From Cepaea nemoralis (Eukaryota > Mollusca > Gastropoda > Stylommatophora > Helicidae), in contig JACEFZ010025787.1 in NCBI GenBank assembly GCA_014155875.1, positions 62,001 through 126,000 of the forward strand: a DNA stretch of 64,000 nucleotides, read 5' to 3'. The first letter of the stretch is position 1. Each line of letters starts with the position of its first letter. The notes below the pieces were generated by a model that saw only the letters and a list, made by a program, of their open reading frames with translations, was not told the origin of the DNA and made no database searches. This document shows, one piece after another, positions 55,025 through 64,000 of this stretch. Position numbers and translations under genes: made by a program.

Positions 55025-55255
55025 CCCTGGCCTAGAGTTAACGTCTTTCTCCGTAATCCGGTATATTCTCGTGAGTAACGTAACCTGTGCTAAAATCGGT
55101 AGCGGTTCTCGCCGCGTCGGTAACTTACGGAGTATGTGAGCCGGTCGCTCAGAAAGCAATGGCAAACTACTGAACGTAATCTTGCCTAGTACATCAACAG
55201 CAGCTGAAAAATGCTGGTGTTGACCGCAACGTCCTGTAAGGGATATGCAACATAA
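55025..55255 (+). mobile_element. SINE-A (type B head)
   Basis: GTTAACGTCTTTCTCCGTAA, TATTCTCGTGAGTAACGTAA, GTCGCTCAGAAAGCAATGGC, ACCGCAACGTCCTGTAAGGG, A-rich tail. Confidence 0.85.
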
Positions 55256-55279
55256 AAGAAAAAAAAAACTACTGAGCGT

Positions 55280-55560
55280 AACACTGTCTAATTCTGGCCC
55301 TTCTTCATTATCAATCCTTATGGCAGCTTGTTGTTTCCAATATATGTTTTTACAAGTTTAAGGTCTTTCCCATCAATTTGTAGATCTGCAAGCATCTTTA
55401 TCATACTGGCATGGCTTACTTTATCGAAAGCCTTTGGGTAGTCAATAAAGCATAGATGTAGGTTTTTGTTTACTTCTACAGAACGTTCAATTAATGTTCT
55501 GAGCATATATACAACATTTATTGAACTCTTGCCTTCTTCAAACCCACATTCTTCTTCTCA
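55280..55560 (-). pseudogene. RTE-type LINE RT fragment
   Basis: The minus strand reads LRTLIERSVEVNKNLHLCFI, DYPKAFDKVSHASMIKML, IDGKDLKLVK, matching the palm region (FIDYTEAFDKV) of the long RTE. Truncated on both sides. Confidence 0.88.
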
Positions 55561-55619
55561 TATGTCTATTCATTCATTCATTCATTCATGCATTCATTCA
55601 TTCAATTTAGTATATTTTA

Positions 55620-55850
55620 GTCAACATGTTCTTTGCAGAACCTCGCTCCCATAACAACCTTCCGGAAAGCTTCTCGATCATAAGCAAGATCATAGATATC
55701 CCGCGTCCGATACACCCATCTGGAGATCATCCACCACATCCTGCACCCATCTTCTCTCTGGCCTTCCTCTTCCTCTCTTCCCAGGCATATACCCCTCCAT
55801 TATAATTGCTACTTCTGGCTGTTGTTTTTCTCTCCACCAGAATGTATTAT
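55620..55850 (-). pseudogene. RTE-like LINE C-terminal fragment, second subfamily
   Basis: The minus strand contains GYMPGKRGRGRPERRW and VDDLQMGVSDAGY. The partner of 37625-37830. Confidence 0.7.
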
Positions 55851-55959
55851 TATGCTATACTATATTCCTCGGAAGTTATAATGCCTTCTGGTCTCAGATA
55901 TAACTAACATGTGTATAATCAGTCTTCTCATTTCTTTCATAATCTTATCAAAAATTTCG

Positions 55960-56640
55960 GATGGGTTAGGTTATGGTCGTCACTAGGAAGAACGAAGTAC
56001 CACAATGTAATATACAAGTAAATGGGGATATTCTTCAACAAGTGAATCGGTTCAATTATCTCGGAACAGTCATAACATCTGATGGCAGATGCCTTGAAGA
56101 GATTAGAACAAGAATCGCCATTGCGAAAGTAGCCTTTAGCAAGATGAAAAACATTCTGACCAATAAAATGATGTCAATTGAAACGAGAAAAAGAGTGTTG
56201 AGGGGTAACATAGAGCCTGTTCTTTTGTATGGATGTGAAACTTGGACAATGTACAGTCAAGCTGAAAAACATCTGATGGCTGCAGAAATGTGGTTTCTGA
56301 GGAAAATGCAAAGAATACCATGCACAGATAGAAAAACCAATGACCAAGTACTACAAGAGACAAATGAAAATCGTAGATTGATTAGAGAAATTAGACGTAG
56401 ACATTCAAAAAAAATTTTTTATGAGAAGAAATGGACTGGAGAACTTAGTGACAGCTGGCAAGATCGAAGGGAACAGACCAAGAGGAAGACCGAGAGGAAA
56501 ATACCTGGATGGCTTGGCCACATGGCATGGACGAGACAGGAACACTGAGCTGATCCACGACTCTGGTGATCGAGTGAAATGGCGAATCATGCCCGCCCAC
56601 GCTTTCTGGCATGGAACATGATTGATTGATTGATTGGTTA
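55960..56640 (+). pseudogene. RTE-type LINE 3' part with (TGAT)n tail
   Basis: Frame 55973-56548 runs VNRFNYLGTVITSDGRCLEE, EPVLLYGCETWTMYSQ, EMWFLRKMQRIP. After a shift in an A/T run at 56408-56420, MRRNGLENLVTAGKIEGN, GRPRGKYLDGLATWHGRD continue to a stop at 56621. The tail is ATTGATTGATTGATTGG. 5'-truncated; a different subfamily from the element that follows. Confidence 0.88.
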
Positions 56641-57765
56641 ATTTACTTTAAATGTTATGTGGCCCCAGGAGACTTCATGGCAAAACATTTATCAAAGTTA
56701 GTGAAGGACGTTAATGGCTGTCTTGGGGCATCCTCGTCCGGTAGGGACAGTCATGAGCCAAAGGTGACACCAGACCGTCATCCAGCTACTGATGGCAAAA
56801 TCTTAACTAAAATAAATAAATTTAGAGTAGGAACATGGAATGTTAGGACATTAAATGAGCTAGGAAAGTTGACCAATGTTCTAAGAGAGATGGATAGCAT
56901 GAAAATGAATATACTAGGCGTTAGTGAGATGAGATGGAAGGGATCGGGCAAAATTACAGCTGACAATCACACAATAATTCATTCTGGAGGGGATACACAT
57001 GAAAAAGGTGTAGGAATAATATTAGACGAAAAAACAGCCAAGTCAATTAATGGATACTGGTGTATTTCAGATAGAGTTATTATGGTAAAAATCAAAGGCA
57101 AACCAATAGACATAAATATTATACAAGTATATGCACCAACAGCAAGCAGTAGTGATGAAGAAATACAACACTTTTACGATGAAATAGAAATGGCGATGGC
57201 TCAAACTGGATCACAAGAAATAAAGATAATACTTGGTGATTTTAATGCAAAAGTAGGAAAGGGAAAAATGGAGGATGTAGTGGGGAATTATGGTTTAGGT
57301 ACAAGAAATGAAAGAGGGGAAAAGCTAATAGAATGGGCAAATATCAATGATATGATAATTGGAAACACATGGTTTAAACACCATAAAAGACGACTGTACA
57401 CTTGGATAAGCCCTGGTAAGAAAATACTCAACCAAATTGATTACATACTCATTAATAAAAGATTTAGAAATGCTTTAATTAATGTAAAGACAATGCCTGA
57501 TGCTGACTGTAATAGTGATCATGTACCACTATGTGGACAAATAAAAGTAAGATTAAAGAGAGGGAAAAAAATGGTTAAGAACATGAGACTTAATAAAGAG
57601 GTTCTGAAAATAGATAAAGAAAGGCAAGAACAATACAGAGTGACTGTGAAAAATAGGTACAATGCAATAACTAAAATACAGAGTATAGATGAACAATGGG
57701 AAATGTTAAGGGACTCCATTCATCAAACTAGACGAAGTATTACCGGAGAGAGGCAAAATAGCTAA
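56626..57765 (+). pseudogene. RTE ORF part 1: endonuclease
   Basis: Endonuclease motifs in order: FRVGTWNVRTL, ILGVSEMRWKG (catalytic Glu), INIIQVYAPT, IILGDFNAKVG (catalytic Asp), and CNSDHVPLCG (SDH). The frame ends in the shifted segment GERQNS-stop, while the next frame reads GKIAKKKW and on into part 2. The annotated ATG lies in the previous element's tail; the true start is probably further in. Confidence 0.9.
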
Positions 57766-57775
57766 GAAAAAATGG

Positions 57776-59335
57776 ATGAATGAAGATATCTTAAAAGTGA
57801 TGGACAAAAGAAAACAGAGTAAAAATGACAAACAAGAATACGCTAAGATAAATAAAGAAATAAAAGATAAATGTGGGAAGGCTAAAGAAAGTTGGTTAAA
57901 TGAGCAATGCAAAAAAATTGAATTAAATTCCATTAAAGATACAAACAATATGCACAGACAAATCAGTGAGCTTACAGGAAGAAAAATAAGAATAAATACA
58001 GGGTGTTTGAAATCAAAAACAGGAAAGATAATATTAGAGGAAGATGCTATAATGAAGAGGTTTAATGAGTATATAAGAGAATTATATGAAGGAGAAAGGG
58101 AAGAATTAACAGAAGATAGTAACTTAGAAGGTCCACCTATTCTGAAAGAAGAAGTCGCTGACGCTATGAAACGTATGAAGAAAGGAAAAACAGCTGGACC
58201 AGATGAAATCACAATAGAAGAATTAGAAGTATTGGGAGAATTTGGAGTAGATATATTAACCAAAATGTTGAATGATATTTACAGCAGTGGATATTTACCC
58301 AGTGATATGCTGAAATCTGTATTTATAGCTATACCAAAAAGACCAGGAGCAATTGATTGTGAAGATTTTCGTACAATTAACCTTATAAACCATATCACTA
58401 AGCTTCTACTCAGAATCATAATGAGAAGAACCAAAAAGAAAATAAAAATGGAAATTAATGAAGAACAGTATGGATTTGTGGAAGGAAAGGGCACAAACAA
58501 TGCAATTTATACATTACGGACACTAACAGAAAGGTCAATAGAGAAACAGAGAGACATATATTTGTGCTTCATAGATTATACTGAGGCATTTGATAAAGTA
58601 AAACATGATGAGCTGATTAAAATGTTGGAAGATATCAACATTGATGGGAAAGATTTAAGAATAATAAAGAATATTTACTGGAACCAAGTAGCAGCAATTA
58701 AAATGGGAAATAAAGAGGGTAGTTACGAACAGATAAAGCTAGGAGTACGACAAGGGTGTGTCTTGTCACCAGATCTTTTCTCCCTGTATAGCGAAGTAAT
58801 AATGAGAGAGATCAAAGAGATGCCAGGAATACTAGTTGGAGGTTATAATATAAATAATATACGCTATGCAGATGACACAGTATTGGTGGCGGATAATTCA
58901 ACAGACCTACAACAATTATTAGACGTTGTAGTAACAGAGAGTGAAAGGAAAGGACTCTCCTTGAATATCAAGAAAACATTCTCAATGGTAACATCAAAGA
59001 AAATGGTGATACCAAAATGTGACATAGAAATAGAAGGGAAAATCCTTAACCAAGTTGATAATTTTAGATACCTAGGGGCATTTATAACATCAGATGGAAG
59101 ATGTACAACAGAGATTAAGAGCAAACTAGGGCAAGCAAAATTCGCATTTCAGAAAATGAAGAGTATCTTATGCAATAAGTCACTATCACTGAGTGTAAGA
59201 AAGAGAGTGCTGGAATGCTATGTAGAACCAGTTTTGCTGTATGGCAGTGAATCTTGGAATGTAAATGAACAAATTAAGAAGAAATTAGAAGCAACAGAGA
59301 TGTGGTTCCTGAGACGAATGTTGCGAATTCCTTGA
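57776..59335 (+). pseudogene. RTE ORF part 2: reverse transcriptase
   Basis: RT blocks: GKTAGPDEITIEELEVLG, IPKRPGAIDCEDFRTINLI, FVEGKGTNNAIYTLRTL, LCFIDYTEAFDKVKHDEL, GVRQGCVLSPDLFSLY, YADDTVLVAD (catalytic Asp pair), and thumb-like LGAFITSDGRC, VEPVLLYGSESW. All catalytic residues are present. It ends at RMLRIP-TGA, where relatives have RIPWTAR, so the stop is a W-to-stop change. Confidence 0.92.
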
Positions 59336-59638
59336 ACTGCCAGAGTAACTAATGATGACTGCCTGAAACAGGCTAACGAAACTAGAACATTATATACAAC
59401 AATAAGACAGAGACAAACAGCTTTCCTCGGTCATGTGATGAGAAGAGAGGCATTGGAGAACATCGTAACAACTGGAAAGATCGAGGGGAAGAGAGGCAGA
59501 GGTAGACCAAGAGAAGTGATGCTGGATGGATTGAGACGGTGGCATGGAGGAATATCAGCAGCAGAGTTGATCCAGAAAACCAAAGACCGAGATCTATGGA
59601 GAGCCATGAACGCCTACGCCAGCTGGCAGGGCACTTGA
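59336..59638 (+). pseudogene. RTE ORF part 3: C-terminal end after the stop
   Basis: In the same frame: TARVTNDDCLKQANE, FLGHVMRREALENIV, GKRGRGRPREVMLDGLRRW, MNAYASWQGT-stop. The same ending is found in the fragments at 35244-35460 and 56421-56621. Confidence 0.9.
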
Positions 59639-59660
59639 TGATGATGATGATGGCCCTAGG

Positions 59661-60099
59661 AGGCCAGTAAAAAAATGTTTATCCCCCACGGAGGGGGATT
59701 CGGTTGTTTATCTCCTTATAAGGAAACGAATGTCACAGTAAAATTACAGAATTAGCATTTAAGAAATAAATACAGAAATTCAAAGGTGATTATAAAATTT
59801 AAGTAAATAAAGATTAGAAACACATTTTGTAAGTATTTTAAAAGTACTATTAATTAAATTATAATTTCTGACTTCGGAAATAATACTTTTATTTACAATA
59901 AATTAATTGAGAGATATCTAAGATATTTAATAATATTATAGCTAGTAAAAATTTTCCTTTTAAAATGTTAGTTATTTCCCTTATAACAATATTATGTGGT
60001 TATGCCCTCCTCCTCATTGCTCATCTCATTTTGCTTTTAGCTATCGGGAGAGTTTATTCGCAGATGGGGCCCTGGAACATGTATTACTACCATGTATTC
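59661..60099. other. AT-rich sequence, nothing recognised
   Basis: No ORF or repeat support. Confidence 0.4.
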
Positions 60100-60123
60100 A
60101 CTAACCCTAATCCTAACCCTAAC
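60100..60123. repeat. Short telomere-like repeat
   Basis: CTAACCCTAATCCTAACCCT and AAC: about four degenerate CCCTAA units (TTAGGG on the minus strand), interstitial. Confidence 0.7.
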
Positions 60124-60420
60124 TTAAACAATATAAAATGACACAAAGTAGTGCAGCTTTACATAACAGAGTTACGACACATACAGAACGTTGCGGCGGT
60201 TAGCCTTCATCAGCAAACAAACACATTCACAAACACAACATACAGTCAAGGAGAACTCCTGTAACTACATTAGAAGGTGATGACAGGACGAGAGGAACAA
60301 ATGCATGGAAAAATGGAAGCAATGAAGAGAAAATGAGAATTGACAAAATGTTAATTGAAAAGAATGTTAGTCGAAGAAAATGTTTAATAGAAAAACTGTT
60401 TATAGAGAAAAAAACTGTAT
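60124..60420 (-). mobile_element. Probable PLE terminal region
   Basis: On the minus strand it has the same order as the 3' end of the PLE arms at 17590-17680: TTGTGTTTGTGAATGTGTTT, GCTGATGAAGGCT, GCAACGTT, a TCGTAAC and GTAAAGCT. The telomere-like repeats follow its end. No ORF. Confidence 0.5.
60187..60213 (-). ncRNA. Hammerhead-ribozyme-like motif
   Basis: The minus strand reads CTGATGA, AGGCTAACCGCC, GCAACGTT: a canonical CUGAUGA box, but again GCAA in place of GAAA. Flanking stem I pairing is weak. Confidence 0.4.
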
Positions 60421-60654
60421 ACTCACCTCACGTACGGACCTGTGAATGACTACGAAATCTCGGGTGTATTTGTATAACGGTGCTGGATGTTACGGTACAG
60501 TGAGCACATAGAAAGAAGGGGGCGGGGTAGGAGGCGTGTAAAATTGACCACGACCCCATTGTGTTGTTGGTCTGGGTGGACTGGTGTGCATGAACACGCG
60601 TACTTACATAGACACACTTCAACAGACAAAATGCTAGTGTATGTGGACATGCAA

Positions 60655-60660
60655 GAAGAG

Positions 60661-60702
<42 letters not shown>

Positions 60703-61345
60703 CGAGAGAGAGACAGACAGAGAGAGACAGAGAGAGGAAAAGTGCCTGCGACCTACCACATGGGGTATATTGTAACCTACGAAATAGTCAGTATGGTTGC
60801 TAGTCATACAACGCGCTTCAGGAGCCCCTCGCCCAGTCCTAGAGTTGTTGGGGTTGTGTAAGATCCAACCACTGGCAATGCACGTGAAGAAGGTATGCAC
60901 AGAGAAGCCAGATGTAAGAGGAGAGAGAGAGGGAGAGAGAGAGTGAGAGAGAGCGCGAAAGGGAAGAGAGAGGGAGAGAGAGGGAGAAGAGAGGGGGAGA
61001 GGGAGGGAGAGAGAGGGAGGGAGAGAGAGAGAGGGAGAGAGATAGAGAGAAAGGGAGAGAGAGAGGGGGGGGGGAGAGGAAGAGAGAGGGATAGAGAGAG
61101 GGAGAGAGTGAAGGAGGGTGAGAGCGAGAGAGGGGGAGGGCAAGAGAGAGATCAAGGGAGGGAGAGAGAGCGCGAGAGGGAGTGAGAGAGGGAGAGAGAG
61201 TGAGAGAGAGGGAGTGAGAGAGGAGGAGAGAGAGCGAGAGAGGGGAGAGCGAGAGAGAGAGGGAGAGAGCGAGAGGGTGAAAGAGAGAGAGGGAGAGAGC
61301 GAGAGAGAAAGAGAGAAAGAGAGAGAGAGAGAGAGAGGAAAAGTG
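60655..61345. repeat. (GA)n-bearing satellite units, left of the PLE
   Basis: (GA)n at 60655-60735, a ~170-bp complex segment (60736-60910, AAAAGTGCCTGCGACCTACC), then (GA)n-rich sequence at 60911-61340 and a second AAAAGTGCCTGTGATATGCC. In reverse complement the complex part resembles units to the right of the PLE (GGTGGTCTGG..TTACACA, CGTAGGCACTT). Confidence 0.88.
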
Positions 61346-61444
61346 CCTGTGATATGCCACATGAGGCGTGTGGGGCGCGTCGGTCTACGTGTACGACGTT
61401 TCCCATTAGCCACGCAGAGGCTCTCACCTCTGCACCTAGACCAA

Positions 61445-62110
61445 AAAACCTTCGACCGGTACTTTCTCTTACCTACCATCCGCATAATTTTTCAGTCAAG
61501 TATATCCTCTTTCGACATCTATCTATCCTTCAAGCTGACACTACTACCAGCGCGATATTTTCAGAGAAACCACTAGTGGCCTACAGACGTGACCGTAACC
61601 TCAGAGATGTACTCGTCCACAATAGAGTACAGGGATTTCCACCTCCACCCTCACAATTAGGAACTAAGGCTTGCCTGAGATCTCGATGCAAGACCTGCCC
61701 ATATGTGATCCACACCCCAGTAGTGCGATTCCCCAAAGGCAATCTACGCATCACAGAAGAATTTTCCTGCACCAGTCGCAACATCATTTACGCCATAATA
61801 TGCAAAAGGTGTGATATGAAGTACATTGGGGAGACGGGCCTCATGCTAGCCGACAGATTCCGCCAACATCTGGTGGACATCAACACCAACGAGCGCAAGC
61901 CTGTCTCCACCCACTTCAATAGCGCCAACCATCAAGGTGCTTCCGATGTCCAGGTCACTGGCATCCAGTCCTGCTCCTCTGGTCAGCAACATCGCAAGAA
62001 TACAGAAAACCGGCTCATATTCACTAAGGGGTGCCTAACACCACACGGCCTCAACACCCAACATAGTTTCATCTAATCGTAGTCATTTCCCCTCCCCACT
62101 CTGTTGCTTC
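61445..62110 (+). mobile_element. 5'-truncated Penelope-like element
   Basis: Holds the end of the PLE ORF and the start of its 3' region. Coding similarity begins about 61455 just after the GA-rich block; the 3' side passes into CT-rich repeats after ~62170. Confidence 0.85.
61468..62076 (+). pseudogene. PLE C-terminal region with GIY-YIG endonuclease
   Basis: Continuous frame: LTYHPHNFSVKYIL and EKPLVAYRRDRNLRDVLVH (end of the RT part), the Cys cluster CLRSRCKTCPYV, then GIY-YIG motifs IIYAI and DMKYIGETG with LADRFRQHL and PVSTHFNSANH, ending TPHGLNTQHSFI-stop. PLEs use this domain for target nicking. RT catalytic blocks are missing, so it is a 5'-truncated copy with an undamaged endonuclease domain. 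The upstream ATG at 61354 lies in satellite sequence and is not meaningful. Confidence 0.92.
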
Positions 62111-62159
62111 CACACCCTCCTGATATCACCCTTGTCCGGCCTCCAACTTATCCTCTACC

Positions 62160-62737
62160 CTGTCCCCTATGCCATGTGTGGCGTGTCGTAGGCTCTTTTC
62201 CAATCTCTCTCTCAATCTCTCTCTCAATCTCTCTCTCTCTCTCATTCTCCCTCAACAATCGTGCTTCTCTGTGCCTACCTATGCCATGGGTGGAGTGTCA
62301 TAGACTGTTTTCCAATCTATCTATCTCAATCTCTCTCTCTCTCAATCTCTCTCTCTCTCATCTCTCTCTCTCTCTCTCTCTCTCTTACTTTCTCTCAACA
62401 ATCGTGCTTCTCTGTGCCTACCTATGCCATGTGTGACGGGTCGTAGGCCCTTTTCCAATCTTCTCTCTCTCTCGTTCTCTATTTCTCGGTCTCTATCTTT
62501 CTCTCTCTCTCTCTCTCTCTCATTCTCTCTCACCAATCGGGCTCCTCTGTGCCTACCTATGCCATGTGTGGCGTGTCGCCCCTATGCCATGTGTGGCGTG
62601 TCGTAGGCTCTTTTCCAATCTCTCTCTCTGTATCTCTCTCAATCTCTCTCTCTCTCATTCTCCCTCAACAATCGTGCTTCTCTGTGCATACCTATGCCAT
62701 GGGTGGAGTGTCGTAGACTTTTTTCCAATCTCTCTCT

Positions 62738-62787
<50 letters not shown>

Positions 62788-63347
62788 CTCTCTCTCTCAT
62801 TCTCCCTCAACAATCGTGCTTCTCTGTGCCTACCTATGCCATGTGTGAGGGGTCGTAGGCTCTGTTCCAATCTTCACTCTCTCTTTCTCTCTTTCTCGGT
62901 CTCAATCTCTCTCTCTCTCTCTCTCTCTCTCCTTCTCTCTCAACAATTGTGCTTCTCTGTGCCTACCTATGCCATGTGTGGCGTGTCATAGGCTCTTTTC
63001 CAATCTCTCTCTTCCCCCCCCTCTCTCTCTTTCTCTCTCGCAATATCTCTCTCATTCAATCTCAACGATCGTGCTTCTCTGCGCCTACCTATGCCATGTG
63101 TGGCGTGTCGTAAGCTCTTTTGCAATCTCTGTCTCTCTCCCTCTCTCTCATTCTCTCTAAACAATCGTGCTTCTCTGTGCCTACATATAGTCATGTGTGG
63201 CGTGTCGTAGGCTCTCTTCCGATCTCTCTCTCTCTCTCGATCTCTCTCTCTCGATCTCTCTCAATCTCTCTCTCGCTCATTCTCTCTCAACAATAGTGCT
63301 TCCCTGCGCCTACCTATGCCATGTGTGGCGTGTCGTAGGCTCTTTTC

Positions 63348-63402
<55 letters not shown>

Positions 63403-63644
63403 CTTGCTTCTCGGTGTCTACCTATTCCAACTATATTGCTGGTGGTCTGGTGTTACACAGCCTCAATAACACAACCACTGGGGGGGGGGGGGGGGTTGAT
63501 CCTCATATACGTTGTATGTATTAAAATCAACCTTGCTGGCTCTATTTCATAGGGTACAGTATGAGTGAAGCCTCGTATATGTAGACCGATCGACCCCATA
63601 CACATCCGGTGGCGTGCCGTAGGCACTTCTCCAATCTCTATCTC

Positions 63645-63706
<62 letters not shown>

Positions 63707-63910
63707 CTCACTTCTCTGTGCCTACATATTCCAACCATATTGCCGGTGGTCTGATTTCAACACAACCACTGGGTGATTTGATCCTCAAATACATTGTATA
63801 ACAATCAACCTTACTGCCTCTATTCCATAGGGGACAGTATGAGTGAAGCCTCGTATTTGTAGACTGACCGACCCCGCATACATCAGGGGCGTGTCGTAGG
63901 CACTTTTCCA

Positions 63911-63980
<70 letters not shown>

Positions 63981-64000
63981 AATCTTGCTTCTCGGTGCCT
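62160..64000. repeat. (CT)n-bearing tandem satellite, right of the PLE
   Basis: About nine ~100-190 bp units with CAATCGTGCTTCTCTGTGCC, TATGCCATGTGTGGCGTGTC, GTAGGCTCTTTTCCAATCTC and a variable (CT)n. From ~63400 a longer ~290-bp form appears twice (TTCCAACTATATTGCTGGTG, GTATGAGTGAAGCCTCGTAT, GTAGGCACTTTTCCAATT). A G(16) run lies at 63481-63496. It runs off the window edge. ORFs rich in Ser/Leu or Arg/Glu are repeat translations. Confidence 0.93.

Larger units (their letters stand above)
56650..59660 (+). mobile_element. Nearly full-length RTE-clade LINE
   Basis: A single ~1000-codon ORF in three pieces (56626-57765, 57776-59335, 59336-59638), damaged by one 1-base frameshift near 57750 and one TGA at 59333-59335. 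The tail is TGATGATGATGATGATG at 59637-59653. The layout is apurinic-endonuclease then reverse transcriptase with no RNase H, as in RTE/BovB. The 5' boundary is not clear, because the preceding RTE's TGAT tail adjoins it. Confidence 0.92.

Noticed and set aside
60634..63982. Ser/Leu-rich and Arg/Glu-rich ORFs
   Set aside because: Translations of (CT)n/(GA)n tracts.

Overview
The window looks like repeat-rich animal (metazoan) nuclear DNA. Evidence is two spliced genes with GT-AG introns, tRNA-derived SINEs, RTE-type and RNase H-bearing LINE remains, Penelope-like elements (PLEs), hAT-like MITEs, and more than a dozen unrelated minisatellites. A mollusc or other lophotrochozoan is my best guess from this mix, but nothing in the window proves the taxon. 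There is no sign of bacterial or viral gene organisation, rRNA or CRISPR.

Region 1 (1-16.2 kb, minus strand) holds the first four coding exons of a peroxisomal trans-2-enoyl-CoA reductase (PECR) gene at 16152-16035, 13822-13686, 12309-12144 and 1851-1770. All exon phases agree, and the 3' exons lie beyond base 1. The ~10 kb intron between exons 3 and 4 is mostly one ~7.9 kb array of a 22-bp minisatellite with visible higher-order structure. Just upstream of exon 1 (16406-17754) sits a head-to-head dimer of two 5'-truncated PLE 3' ends, flanked by a 15-bp target-site duplication.

Region 2 (17.8-31 kb) has no host gene that I can support. It contains SINEs, RTE and RNase H-LINE fragments, two hAT-like MITEs (one with a clean 8-bp TSD), a 59-bp satellite with a trimeric higher-order repeat, and a 44-bp minisatellite.

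Region 3 (31.5-49.4 kb, minus strand) is a complete six-coding-exon gene for a predicted 761-residue coiled-coil adaptor. Its two C-terminal zinc fingers resemble those of NEMO/optineurin and TAX1BP1/CALCOCO/TANK proteins. Two LC3-interacting-region-like motifs (YENV, FIIV) suggest a ubiquitin-binding autophagy or NF-kB/TBK1 adaptor. Its introns are filled with minisatellites (29, 26, 42, ~118, 50 and 53 bp units) and SINEs.

Region 4 (50-64 kb) is mobile-element rich. It has a 39-bp array open on both strands, a 2.2 kb composite insertion with long inverted repeats splitting an older RTE relic, a perfect 151-bp palindrome, and two RTE LINEs abutting each other. The second RTE (about 56.65-59.66 kb) is nearly intact, with one frameshift and one stop. 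Then come a PLE-like end next to short telomere-like repeats, and a PLE GIY-YIG endonuclease fragment. (CT)n-bearing satellite units lie on both sides of that fragment in opposite orientation.

The two host genes show no obvious functional link. The most unusual structures are the PLE inverted dimer with a hammerhead-ribozyme-like motif, the intronic 8-kb array, and the set of nested insertions whose target-site duplications can be read directly.
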